Origin: Crossaster papposus
Lineage: Eukaryota > Echinodermata > Asteroidea > Velatida > Solasteridae
DNA length: 64,000 nt
Direction of reading: 5' to 3'
Assembly: GCA_037893245.1 (NCBI GenBank)
Contig: JBAIAA010000243.1
Coordinates: forward strand, 349,775-413,774
Below, piece after piece: positions 46,155-57,005 of the stretch. The translations under genes and the position numbers were made by a program. The notes below the pieces were generated by a model that was given only the letters and a program-made list of their open reading frames with translations, did no database searches and had not been told where the DNA came from. Numbering within the stretch: position 1 is the first letter of the stretch; the number at the start of each line of letters is the position of its first letter.

Positions 46155-46308
46155 ATGAGTTTGTTAGCGCAAGCCTTCGCCGTTGCGTTTTCTCCTGGTA
46201 TGGTCACCAGCCCGGCAGCTTACATGACTAAGAAACACAAACAGAAACGGAGCAAGAAGAGACGGAAGAGTGCTGTTACTAAGGAACTGGAAAAGCAAGA
46301 CAAAAAAT
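46155..46308 (+). CDS. Candidate first coding exon, basic N-terminus, unrecognised gene
   Basis: ATG at 46155 opens 51 codons, then an intron donor TGTAAGT at 46308-46314 splits codon 52 after its first base (phase 1). Residues 1-23 are hydrophobic and Ala-rich (LLAQAFAVAF), possibly a signal peptide. Residues 25-38 (TKKHKQKRSKKRRK) are strongly basic, resembling a nuclear localisation or heparin-binding segment; residues 41-51 are charged and helical in character. Initiation at Met25 would give a purely basic N-terminus. Unlike its surroundings, this segment lacks repeats and has balanced coding-like composition. I do not recognise the protein, and the downstream exon was not found. Confidence 0.4.
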
Positions 46309-47521
46309 GTAAGTCCCCAATGTTTTTCTACCTACTCCACTCAATCGATTTTTTTTAAATTAAACGTTTTGGTCACTGTTCTGTTTGTAAGATTTTCGGT
46401 TTATAACTTTGAAAAAAATTGACGGACGTTTTAATTGTAACTTTTTTATTTTAGCTTTTTCATATGTCTCAAGAAATGTATCGTTGTGATAGTTCACTGT
46501 GTTTTCAGAAGTTTTTGAGTGGGTAGTTTTTTGGTTTTTGTCAAGGTTCTTCATAAAAATCACCTTAATTCTTGAGTACCTAATCTTAAGTTAAGACTAT
46601 ATCATACACACCATTCCCCAGTGTATCTGAAATTATTTTCAGATACATCAGACTTTTAAATATTTGGCATAGATGGCCATAATGCCCTCTTTCCCCATCC
46701 AAGAATTATTGCCAAATTGCCAACACGTTAAATCTGAATGTGATGCTCTCCCCTAAAAATGAGGCCAAACCATAAAATTCCAAAAAAAGAAAGGAGAAAA
46801 AAAAGTTAAATCTAATTTTTTCTGAAAATAATATGCAGCGTGAGGCATTCCGATGCAGTTATAGGTTATCATGCGTTGTGTGGTTGAGGCACACGCGCTG
46901 GCAGGATCAAATTCATACATGATCCCCTCAAGCAATTTGACTCAGATTTAAAGGGAAAACCAGAGTGGAATTATTGGCAAAACCATTTTTGACCTTGCCA
47001 AATCTATCTTAAAGTATATGTCTTGGTTTTGTGATTAAGAAGTTTATTTATTACTTGAAGTGCTATTTTTTTATTTTTTTATTTGTTTACTGCATAATGA
47101 TTTTGTTGTTGTTATTTTTGGGCTGTGAAATGATTGATGTTGCCGCTGGTTTGTTGTAATATGCTTTGCTGCAACTGTTGCTCCCCATTTCAAGACGGCG
47201 ATGACGGTTGCTAAGATACTACCACATCTTCAATAAGACATTCTCCAAAGAAAATTACATTCTTATCGTGGCATTTCTCAATCACCCAAGATGTAATGAA
47301 TGATTAGATAGCTGGGGGAAAGAAGAAAAGAAATAAGGGGGGTGGGGAAAACAGACCTTTTCAATCACTGAAAGTAAAAAAGTTGATTGAGATGAGATGG
47401 TATGAGGGACCATGTCGGGAGGCGAGGCGCTTCCACCAGTAGGATGAAGTGTCATCCCAATATATGATTACGCACACCTGTTGGCCTTCAGGAGATGGAA
47501 TGCCACCACGAAGAAGTTGAA
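46309..47521. other. Probable intron or intergenic DNA
   Basis: If the upstream exon is real, this is intronic from 46309. T-rich runs and short A-runs only; no transposon copies recognised. Confidence 0.4.

Positions 47522-47563
<42 letters not shown>
47522..47563. repeat. (ATG)n microsatellite
   Basis: About 14 uninterrupted ATG/GAT triplets. Frames over it give poly-Met or poly-His and are not genes. There is no SINE head next to it, unlike the ATC tail at 42183-42205. Confidence 0.95.
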
Positions 47564-47745
47564 CAGCATGTGGATGATGAGGAGACGGAACATGTGTCAC
47601 CCTAACCTTATTACGTCGCTCCAGGGATTGCAGACATTGCCTCTTGCTCTCTTACTGTTGCTTTCTCAGCTGGAGGAGACATCATCCGATGATGGCAGGA
47701 ATCTCTCTCCTATCCAATCCTCCTCCCATCTTTACCCTTTTTTTC

Positions 47746-47882
47746 CAGCATCGCCCTTTTCCCAGCATCGCCCATTTTTCCAGCACCCCCTTTTCCCAGC
47801 AACGCCATTTGACCTAGCATTGCCCTTGTCCTAGCATCGCTTTTGTTCCAGAATCGCTTTTGTTCCAGCATTGCCCTTTTCC
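47746..47882. repeat. 16-18 bp degenerate tandem repeat, CCAGCATCGCCCTTTT
   Basis: About eight imperfect units: CCAGCATCGCCCTTTTC, CCAGCATCGCCCATTTTT, CCTAGCATTGCCCTTGT, CCAGAATCGCTTTTGTT and others. The units are diverged, so the array is old. Confidence 0.85.
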
Positions 47883-48199
47883 TTATCCTTGGATGTTACA
47901 ACATAGATTTCTCCATCTAACGTGAAAGGATGCATCAATGAAGATAAATGCAGTTAGAGATACTTGCTAAGCATCATGAGGCAGGTTACCATTCACACTG
48001 TATGTATAATTGTTTGTTTACGGTATCCAGTGAACATACAAGTCTACTTTATTAGCACAAGACAGTTACCAGTGATAATCATGTGTATAGAATTACAAAT
48101 GGGGTTTGGCTAGCGACCCTTGAAACCTGCTAAGCAAATTTCTTGCATCCAACTCCTCAAACATCTGACCTTCTCTTAAATGGATTAATGAGGAGATGT

Positions 48200-48700
48200 G
48201 TTTGTCTGGATGAGCGATTTATCATCATACTTGTGGGATGTTGCGAGTCTTTTGATCTGTCAGGCTCATCTCCGTCCACCTTTCACCTATGACCTCATCA
48301 TTGAATGTTAATGTAAGATCATCTTCACGTCTAAAGATACATCATCACATTTTGGGATGCTGTCATTTTTTTCTTCTCCTGCTGCCAATCCGTCTTTCCC
48401 ACGGTCTCTTGCTTCCAACCTTTCCCTCCTTGCATCGCGAGATTGTAATGACTGCATTTTGTCTCTGTTCCCACCCTCGAGAGATTTATCATCCCATGTG
48501 TTCGGAACCTGCCACCGTATTTTTTGTCATCAACTCCTGGATCCTCCATGTATCCAACTACTATCCCCATGACTCCCGTCCAACCTCCTCAATGACTGCA
48601 GGATTTTTGTCTGCCGAGGCCAGCCTGTCTCATCCAGGGAGATTTATCGCAGCATTTTGCGGGATGTCGTCTTTCTTGTCTTCTCTCCAAGATCACTATT
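48200..48700. repeat. Very degenerate repeats, GAGATTTATCATC ... TTTTGGGATG
   Basis: GCGATTTATCATCATACTTGTGGGATG (48213), ATACATCATCACATTTTGGGATG (about 48337), GAGATTTATCATCCCATGTG (48481) and GAGATTTATCGCAGCATTTTGCGGGATG (48641) recur, with CTTCTCTCC-like tracts after several. It may be an ancient long-unit tandem array. The 187-codon frame over it has no recognisable domain. Confidence 0.4.
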
Positions 48701-48951
48701 TAATTGAGACATCCATGTTGTCACCCTTGACTCATAGAGTGGATGAACTCGAACCTACAAGTCATACAAGTCCAGCTGGATTATTCAAATGTGATATATT
48801 AATGTGCATCTTGCCTTGTACCCACGTTTCCTTGGCACCATCTTTAAATTGAGGTCCTTGTTTTTATCTGAATCCACAAAGAAGTTATATTTATTCACAA
48901 CTTGAAATTAGTTATTCAGCTGCCACATTGTCTTGGTTGGTTTATTGAGTA

Positions 48952-49260
48952 TGTGGCGATGGTGGCAAGTGTGTAAAGCACTCGGCTCTTACCAATGTGG
49001 CCCGGGTTCGATTTCCAGCCCGGACCATATGGTAGAGTCGTTGGTTGATTCTCTCCTGTGCCACAATGTTTTTTCCACCGGGTTCTCCAGTGAATATTTC
49101 CTCTCTTGAAAAAAAATATCAACATTTACAATCTTTAGCTGTGGTCCGTGGTCAGATACGCGTTGTATGGCCGACTGCCAGAGATGCCTTTATGTGCCTT
49201 CGACCCCATCATGTTGTAGCTGAATCCTTAGCAATTCAGCACCCCAGTTGCGTTTAAGGA
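48952..49260 (+). mobile_element. tRNA-derived SINE (plus strand)
   Basis: The head has an A-box-like TGGCAAGTGTGTAAAGC (48971) and B-box GGTTCGATTTC (49005-49015). The body contains GTTGATTCTCTCCTGTGCC and CACCGGGTTCTCCAGTG, with AACATTTACAATC further on; such segments recur in invertebrate SINEs as far as I know. AT-rich DNA with ATTATTATT near 49288 may be its tail. Confidence 0.8.
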
Positions 49261-49941
49261 TAATTAACCTCCCAAATGATTAATTTTATTATTATTTTCA
49301 GCTTTGCAATTGTAGGTATTTTGAGAAGTGTCACAATTTTACTATGATATCAACAGATTTTATTTCATTTTAAGTACACCTCAAAGCAAAAATAATTTAA
49401 CCAATTTACCCTCGAATACAACTTCATATAATTATTAACTGTCCGGCGCATGATATTTGGCCATTGCAGCACCCCAGGTGGCCCACCAAAAGCTTCTCCT
49501 CAACAAAGGGTTTCACTTTCCCTTTGGGTGACAATAATGCACACTTGACTCATACTCAGATGATGTTTTGCCTAACCCCCTGGGGGACCATTAAGTGCAT
49601 TGGAGGATCATTGATCAGATATGCATGCCAGCTCAGCTAAACCCATGTGTAGGAGTCTAATAGTAATACTAATAGAAACATTTAAAGCCACGATTTTTAA
49701 CCAGATAGTGGTATACAGTTAATTTTGAATTAGGAGCATCCCGCTCCTATGTATGCGCAACTAAACTGTAGAGCGCAATTGGTGTAAAGGCCTGCCAATG
49801 TAAAAAATATATATAATTTATTCGTATACAGTACATACATGGTCTTCTTTCAAAATCCATTCTCAAACGAAGATTGAAATTTTGAAAAAACACGGACACA
49901 CCAACTTTAATTTAGGAAATTCCATAAGTTTACTCTTGATA
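49261..49941. other. No recognisable feature
   Basis: No gene and no repeat copy recognised between the SINE and the next TTAA-family element. Confidence 0.5.
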
Positions 49942-50157
49942 TTAACCAGTTCGCGCCGGATGACGTATATAAACGCAATGTTCAAAAACGGATGACGCAT
50001 AAACACGCCACTAGCAAGGCCGGAAATGTCTGTCAGCAGCGAGCAAGGCCGGAAATGCTTGGGTGTGCCTGAACTCGCCTCGGATCGAGTTTCGTTTAAA
50101 AAAATACCGCGCGTTGGCTCGGTGATATTAAAATAATCCCGGCGCAAACTGGTTTAA
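49942..50157 (+). mobile_element. TTAA-family MITE, copy 4 (subfamily 1)
   Basis: Left TTAACCAGTTCGCGCCGGATG; right AATCCCGGCGCAAACTGGTTTAA. TTAA is present at both edges. The internal duplication GAGCAAGGCCGGAAATG occurs twice. Confidence 0.92.
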
Positions 50158-51685
50158 ACAACATTGTGTATTCACTGAGGAATCCTAAAATGGAAGAGCT
50201 GAACCCATGGCTTTGCTTTTTTTCTGTACTTGGTTGCTTATAATCCTACCATGGTTCTCCATGTTCTGCTCATAAGGAAGGAAGGGCATTCAAAGAAAAC
50301 CATGGCCAAAACACAAGTTTTTACGAGATCACGTTGTGCACCGTGTACATGTACAGGTACTGCTCAAACCACTCCATGCATACCCCCAATGCATGGGTTT
50401 AGAGTAGATTATGGATTTATATGGTAAGTTTGCTCCGATTCTGACAAGTTTATACACAAAGTGAGCCTCTAAGTGCTGATAAGGGAAGGCCATTTCCTGG
50501 CCGATTTGCTGTGAAACTCCCAAGATTTCTCAGTATTTAGGTATTCATGGGTGGCAGGATTAAATGAGCCACACAGGTTGTAACTGTTTGGGAGAGAGAT
50601 TTTGACGGGATTGTTTTGGAGAAAAGCTTCATTGGATTGACCTTTCTGGTGGGTTTTATTGCAAGATGGATGTAGGGATTTCTATGGTTCAGATACCGGT
50701 AGTTGGTTATTTATTTCAAAAATTGAATCACTAGTGGTGTCTTTGGCACCTAGGGTGTGCCAAAACAGTTTAAAAAATGTTTTTCATTGGGGCCCTGCAT
50801 ACATCAATAAATAAAATTGGGGAAAAATACATCAAAAGTCATCAACAAAACCGTACATCTTTCCTCAAAATTAGGTCTGGCCCACTTTTCCAGTTTGGTT
50901 CTATGTCAACTCCAAGCCACCACTTAAGAAAAGTTTAACCCCAACAATCCCAACCCAAACTCCAACACCAGGTTTTGTTTGAATCTGTTATGATGAAGGG
51001 TACTGCACCTCTAAACTGATCGTCTTTTACACTGGGTTAGGCATACCTCCAGAATCAGAGTCCAACAGTTTTTGTGCTCAAATTCTTGAAAGTAAGCAAG
51101 AAATGTTGTTTTATTTCAGAAATTATTGAATTAATTTAATTTAGTCACCATTTGTGTTGGTTCGCCAGTATTTTTCTTAACTTGCCACCAATCACTTTAA
51201 TCTTAACCCTATCCTCACTCCACCCACGTACCCAAACAAACAAACCACCAACCCATTTCACAACTCTCCCCCCCCCCCCCCCTCCCCCCCCCCCCCCCTT
51301 CTTCTTAATAAACTGAAAAACTCATTCCACACCTCAGCATGCTCCCCACCTGGCCCCTCCTAGTAATGTCATGTGACACGTGCCTGACACGTGTCATTAT
51401 AGAGTGGGTGGTGGGCGCAGTAGGGTCCTGTTAGACATCCCCCAACCCTTTCACCTGACCCTCTTGGTGATAAGGTATCTCACTGCTATTTGGCTACGTG
51501 CAGGTATGCTACCCAGGTGCATGTACTTCCTGGGTTTTCTTATTTCAGACTTTCGTTTTAGGCCTCCCTGGTACTTCCTCAGTAGTTGGGGGGAAGTGTG
51601 GTCTTAAGTTTTTTAATACAATGTACCTTGGTACAGCTTCTTTGTTGGTTTTTTGTTTAATGATGTACATGTAGTTTGCAATGTT
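50158..51685. other. No gene; one C-rich tract
   Basis: C15-T-C15 at 51268-51298. Nothing else recognised; the short frame at 51380-51607 has no domain. Confidence 0.5.
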
Positions 51686-51743
51686 TAAGGGTAAGATACA
51701 CCATACACCGATATCTGCAAATGGTGCATCCTACACCTTTAAG
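51686..51743. mobile_element. ACCATTTGC-group minimal element (terminal repeats only)
   Basis: TTTAAGGGTAAGATACACCAT is followed after a few bases by GATATCTGCAAATGGTGCATC then CTACACCTTTAAGG. The two terminal repeats are present with practically no core. This is either an extreme deletion derivative or the minimal unit. Confidence 0.82.
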
Positions 51744-52775
51744 GTCCTTTTGTTCTTTTCTGGTACGGTATGTAAATGTCTGTCTGCCACCTTGATTTGT
51801 TTTTGTAAAGAGCATGTAAAAGGGTGATATTTGTCTGTGCAATATCTGTCAATAATAGGTGGTTAAACTTGTTATTACCCTCTAGTGGTATCTGCCAGAC
51901 AGAACCAGTCAGAAAAGGATGTGTAAAAAAAAGTAGTTCCAAAACTCTTTATCTCCAGTACTGGTAAATGCTTCGTCCTTTGGGGAAAATTATTTTAAAT
52001 AAATCACGAGCACTGATGTTCTCAACCTCATCGGAATTGCAAGCATGATAAAAAGTCAGTCCCGGAGGAACACACCTGCGACTCGTTTATTTAGAGGTGA
52101 ATAATAAGGACCTACCATTTTACTTATTTATTTTTTCCCTTTGAATGCTGCCGACAATGATTTGTAATGCGTGTGCCGTCCTTTATAAAATATACCTCTA
52201 ACACATTGTAATTTGATTTTAACGCCTGTAATATTGCTGTCCATGGGGGACATTTAACTCAAACAAAAAATAATAATGTGCAAGGGTTTTGTTCATTTAT
52301 AAATTTCCTGCTTCCCTATCAACAATCTTGAAAAACAAGCCGTTTTGAAAGTGTTTTGGTGCCAGTGTTACTGTCATTGTAATTCTTGTTTTGTTTTCAT
52401 CCAAACAATTTCTAATTCTAGGCAGTTAAAGTATTTAGCTTATCTTCTGGGAACTGTTTGAAGAAAAACAATGCAACAGTGTGAGTTAAAATAGGAACCA
52501 AAGCTTGTTTGTTTTCGGAAATAATTTTTAGAAATGAAAACGTGTATTTTGACCCCTGATGTGCATGTGTGTTTGTGTAATTCTAGTTGAGTAAAGATGC
52601 AGAGATGACATACACACATCTTGGGCTATTAACAGGGATCTTAAAGAATGAGGCTATACAAATGCCAGACAGTGAAATAGCAAGGGAGGCCTGTTTCATT
52701 AATTGCCAAGATTCCAGGACAGCATTTATGTTATCGTAATTTGTGAACTCCTCTAGTGTTTTTGTACATTGAAGT
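51744..52775. other. No recognisable feature
   Basis: No gene, RNA or repeat copy recognised. Confidence 0.5.
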
Positions 52776-53055
52776 TTTGAAGGTAATATACATGTACACA
52801 ACATTTGCTTTTGCTGTAATTTTCAGAAAATTTTGTAAATTGGGGCAGCATTGAAATAAGTGGGGTTTTTTTCCCCAAAAATGGTCGCCAGACAGTTGTT
52901 GAAAGTGATAAAAAATTTCACTTTTCTTGAAAAAGACAGCACATCCCGTGCCATGATTTTACAGGATGCGATCACTAGTTCACTCAAGTAATGATGTATT
53001 TCATAATGATATGATAGTTTGTTTTTTGATGTTTGCAAATGTTATTACCTTTAAA
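52776..53055. mobile_element. ACCATTTGC-group MITE with TTTTGCTGTAATTTTC core
   Basis: Left GAAGGTAATATACATGTACA then CAACATTTGCTTTTGCTG; right GATGTTTGCAAATGTTATTACC then TTTAAA. It aligns with both outer parts of 5990-6653 and shows that version without the inserted DNA. Confidence 0.82.
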
Positions 53056-53524
53056 TCTACATGTATCTAAAACGTTATTCCCATGTGTGTTTTCTCTCGG
53101 TATTTAACTGAAAAAAACATTGAATAAGATTAAAACTGCTGCAAACTGCTTACTGGCAGTTCCAGACTTATTTCATAGGACAAAGCTTTCTGCAGAACCT
53201 CAAAATCAAGTTAAAGATAATGATGATCCAATGAAGTTGTGCAGCTGTTAACCATTGTCAGAGAGTGCCAATGGGGGCCTATTACTGGCAGCAAGCTAGC
53301 TACCTTGGATACCTGGCCCCTAGTTGGCCACCCACTAGCCACAGGGCCAGCTAGCTAAGCCCCAGGCATGGTGTCAAATCTTTATAATTCTGTTTTGAAC
53401 AGAGATAAGCAATGCCTGTGGGTATTGCAAACCAAAAAATGAAACTCCTATTTTGTTATCAGTTGAACTTTTGTGCACGTAGTTGGACTTGTGTTCAGAA
53501 TGTTGTTTTCAAAATGGCGGTATA

Positions 53525-53600
53525 CTTCAGTCTACTGATGATGACAAGCAGAGCACGTGGTAGCGTCTGAAACATTGAGTATTTGACAACCGCCCAAACT
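53525..53600 (+). mobile_element. Penelope-like terminal motif (fragment)
   Basis: CTACTGATGATGACAAGCAG ... GTAGCGTCTGAAACATTGAG has the CTGATGA, stem-loop, GAAAC order found at the ends of Penelope-like elements and in hammerhead-type cores. GAC/GTC could close the stem, but an extra T precedes GAAA. No reverse transcriptase remains nearby. Not alignable with the 6.5 kb motif beyond the core pattern. Confidence 0.35.
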
Positions 53601-53927
53601 CATCACAATATCAATGGCAAACTTATTTAACCATGCAATCATGCCAAAGCGCAAAGAATAATAAAAATAATAAAAATAAGTAAGATGCTCATAGCGCATT
53701 TTGCATCAATAAACGACTGAAAATACAAACAATTATGTTGAAAACTGAGAGGTGAACAATTTAGGTGAACAATTTAGATTTGAGAGAAGATTTGAATGAT
53801 TACAACCAGGAATTATGTCGTAGTTTAATTGGTAGTTCAATTGGTAGATCCAATGGCACTCCTTCCGGCGATTTGATTTTGTTTATACCGCAGCGATTCG
53901 AATGAATAACACTTTACGGTCACCTAT

Positions 53928-54015
53928 AGGACCGCCAACATAGGACTGGATATCTCAGTTAGTAGATCACCAGAACGGCAGTCCGGAGGGTACAGGTTCA
54001 ATTTCCGCTCAAATT
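53928..54015 (+). repeat. tRNA-like SINE head
   Basis: ACCGCCAACATAGGACTGGA leads into an A-box-like TCTCAGTTAGTAGATC (53953) and B-box-like GGTTCAATTTC (53995-54005). The opening matches 62338-62416, so both are copies of one SINE family. Confidence 0.65.
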
Positions 54016-54622
54016 AATTTCTTTGTTCAATTCCCCCCCAAAAATGGTATAATCATCCTAGCCAGGTTTCCATTGTTGGTCATGTGAACAGTTATGTACT
54101 ATGACAGTTTTACATGACAGTTTATTAAAGTTTGTCTTCTGTTCGGGATTTGTGGTTGTTTATTAGTCATTTTTTGTATGGGGATGTTGCAACACGTGTG
54201 CTTATTAAAGCAAATGATCTTAATTAAGAAAACATGCAGACAATCTCTTAGAAAATCTAAACGACATCATGTCATACATGTATCTTCTAACCAGGCAAAT
54301 CAAACCACAATTTGTCAATAATAACCAAATGCTATTCCAAGAGGAAGTTGTCTTCATTCCAAACCAATGGCTTTGCTTCAGCTGTCTTTACAAAGCCCAT
54401 GACCCACAAACCAAGGCTATCATTCCCAACCCTGAACCCACCCACCCCCTCACCCTAAAAAAAAAAGAACAAGGAGCTCACTTATCAACCAACCTTTAGA
54501 CTGATGTTCTGACAATCATCTCACCTCTCTGTAGCTGTCAGTGACTGAAGGCGCTAAACCCAACACAAATTTCTTACAAATAAAGTCTGGAAAAAGAGGT
54601 TCTGGACAAACTTGATCATCAA
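54016..54622. other. No recognisable feature
   Basis: No defined SINE body could be traced after the head. Nothing else supported. Confidence 0.45.
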
Positions 54623-54690
54623 CCCCCCCCCCCCCCCCCCCCCCCTTCCCCTTCCCCTTCCCCTTCCCCTTCCCCTCTCTCTCTCTCACA
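54623..54690. repeat. Poly-C, (CCCCTT)n and (CT)n compound tract
   Basis: C23 at 54623-54645, then about five TTCCCC hexamers, then CTCTCTCTCTC. The minus strand gives the (AAGGGG)n and poly-Gly frames seen here. Confidence 0.93.
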
Positions 54691-55210
54691 AAAAAAATCT
54701 CAACTCCAATACAATTTTGTCCATAATCCAAGGCCGGAATCAGGAGACAATTTTTTTTTTCATTTCCAAATTCTAGCCTTGCATTTTGGTGTCCTTGACT
54801 TTGACACAAGCGAGGTGTTTAGTGAAATGTTTGTCTGGGTCTAAGGTTGCCCACTTGGTGCAAATCCCCAAAGAATTGGCAGGAAGTTGCGTCTTTGACT
54901 AATCAGAAGATGGAGGTCATTGGTGGTTGCATTGGTATTAGGTTTTTAGTATTTGAATGAATGCGTGATGGAAATTTGGAACTTGGTTCAGTTGTGTACT
55001 ACTTTTTTTTCCGAAGCATAGAAATTACTTTCTGTGCAAGATATCACGCTCTGCATTATGCTCGTGGCTGGTTCCCAGCTAGTTTTTGCTTACTGAGGAC
55101 ATGAATTTGCTAAGCGGTACTGTCTGCCTAGCATTGCCATAAAATTGGTTATATGCTGGCTGTCAATCAAGTGAAGGTGCATGGAGAGTGGGGTTGGCGT
55201 AAGGTATCTT
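54691..55210. other. No recognisable feature
   Basis: No gene or repeat recognised up to the edge of the Harbinger-like element. Confidence 0.5.
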
Positions 55211-56183
55211 TAGGCGTTGTCACACTATCTCAGTTTCGAACCGTGTTGAAACCAACCCGGTTCCAACCCGGTTCAACATGGGTTGTTCTCGACACGGATC
55301 ACGAAGACGCAACGTTCACACTGTTCATGCCGCGAACCAGCCGCTAGTGAACCGTGTAACGTTCAAACCGGCTAGGGCTGCCATGCATTCACACTACCCA
55401 TTTCTCAACACGGATCGCATTCAAAAAGACGCGCTGTGATGATTTTCCCGATCCCACAATGCTTATAATCCCGCCTCAAATTTTTAATTTATGCGGCACT
55501 GGCTCGGTGTTTTGTCGTGGATTCCCTGACCTTCGAGATCCTCAGACATTTTCGCAAACACCTTATTTCTTGTCGTGCCGTCCAGTTGCGACTAAACCGC
55601 ATCATCCGACCAAATCGTCAACATGGCCTTTCTTCTTTGTCCTTTCTTTGTCTTTCAGCTTTATTGTCGGTCTTTTTGGGACCCATTTTCGAACAAAATT
55701 GAAGAGAAATGCCTGGATGCGTGTTGTTGCTGTTGTGTTTGGGTTTGGTGAAGAACCACGTGTAGCGCATATGCACAACATGCGTGACGTGCAGTAAATG
55801 TACATGTACACGCACATGCATACATATCCATGTACATGTACGTGTCACGTCGATCGCAGAACTTATTATTTATTGACCTTTGTACCGCGTGTCCGATTTC
55901 CGTAGGATTTCGCGCCACAACTCAACACGGATCGACGGTAAGCGAACTCAACCCGGGGCGGTTCACACTATCATTTTCGACACGGTTCACGCCGAAAATG
56001 CGAATTCAATCCGGGTTGAGATTTTCAACCCTGGTCCCTACCAGGGTTGATTTCGATCCGGCTAGAGCATGCTACCCGAGTTGGAACCGGGTTGAAATTT
56101 TAGTAGTGTGAAAAGGGTTGAAAAAAATCTCGGGGTTGGAACCGGTTCCAACCCCGAGATTTTGGACAGTGTGAAAGCGCCTA
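55211..56183 (-). mobile_element. Harbinger-like element A, with broken Myb-like gene
   Basis: Ends TAGGCGTTGTCACACTATC and, inverted, TAGGCGCTTTCACACTGTC. The TTCACACT motif recurs inside at about 55307, 55388 and 55965 and as AGTGTGAA near 56104. Long GC-rich stretches repeat AACCCGGTT and CCGGGTTGA. A perfect 40-base palindrome lies at 56124-56163. The minus-strand remains of a Myb/SANT-like protein (55484-55686) point to PIF/Harbinger. No clear 3-bp target duplication was found. Confidence 0.72.
55484..55686 (-). pseudogene. Broken Myb/SANT-like (trihelix) DNA-binding protein of a Harbinger-type transposon
   Basis: Minus strand. An ATG at 55686 opens GPKKTDNKAERQRKDKEER, which stops soon after. 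In a shifted frame from 55624, TIWSDDAV is followed by a stop, then SQLDGTTRNKVFAKMSEDL, EGQG and PSQCRIN before another stop. The W-S-D-D-A-V start, the Q-L-D-G-T-x-R-N-K helix and the Q-C-R motif are the landmarks of the Myb/SANT-like domain that accompanies Harbinger transposases. About 15 residues between the first two blocks are missing, and a frameshift separates the basic leader. The DDE transposase is absent. Family call from motif order only. Confidence 0.65.
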
Positions 56184-57005
56184 TTGCCTTTGCCTTTAAT
56201 CTCTGTGGCCCATGTTCGAATCCCGTCTGGGCCAATATGTTGATGGGGTTTTCAGTCCCTGCCTCTTAAACTGTAACTTCTTCTCGTTGTCTTTTCAATT
56301 AGTAAACTAGGATAAAGTTTTAGAAGGCAGCAAATTCTTTTTGAAAATCTAAAGTTTTGCTTGAAAAGTTTCACAATTAAAAAAAAAAGAATTCTCATGG
56401 TTGTGCATTTTAAATGAGACCCGTATTTCAGCACCAATCGAGATGACATCTCTTATGTGATAAGCAAGCCCTGTCTATCCACAGTCACTCTTTTACTAAC
56501 TCAGAACGGACCTGCAAACTCCTCACCCCATCCGCCCATAAACCCACAACAAATATCCGCAGATCCTTCCTGAATTGCTTGCCAAAACCCGATAATTCCC
56601 CGTTTATTTGTAAAAGATTTAGTCTAGCAATGAAAAAAGGAGGAACTCTTTTGGTTAAAATCCCAGTAAAGTGCGAGTAAGCTCCCCGGTCCAGTACACC
56701 CCGCGGTGTATGGATAAGGGAAGTCCCTGTAATCATCAGCCAGAATTGTTTGGTCTTTGATGAGCCCAGACTATTTGTCAGCACTGGGCAGGTGATGGGA
56801 GATGGGAGTCACTCTTTTATATGGTGACTGGACATTCGTTGATGTGCGACTTCAAATACCAGATTTTTAATATGTGCAGAGCTGTATCCCGGGGGCTTCT
56901 GTGAACATGAACTAAATGCAAACTTTTGGAGTATTGTATTTTTCCCTGGATTTCCTGACTACAAGAATCACTTGGTATATGTATGTATGCATGTACCGAC
57001 GAGCG
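56184..57005. other. No recognisable feature
   Basis: No gene or repeat recognised between the two element clusters. Confidence 0.5.

Noticed and set aside
48289..48852. 187-codon frame as a host gene
   Set aside because: Covers degenerate repeats; His/Ser/Leu-rich with no recognisable domain or conserved spacing.
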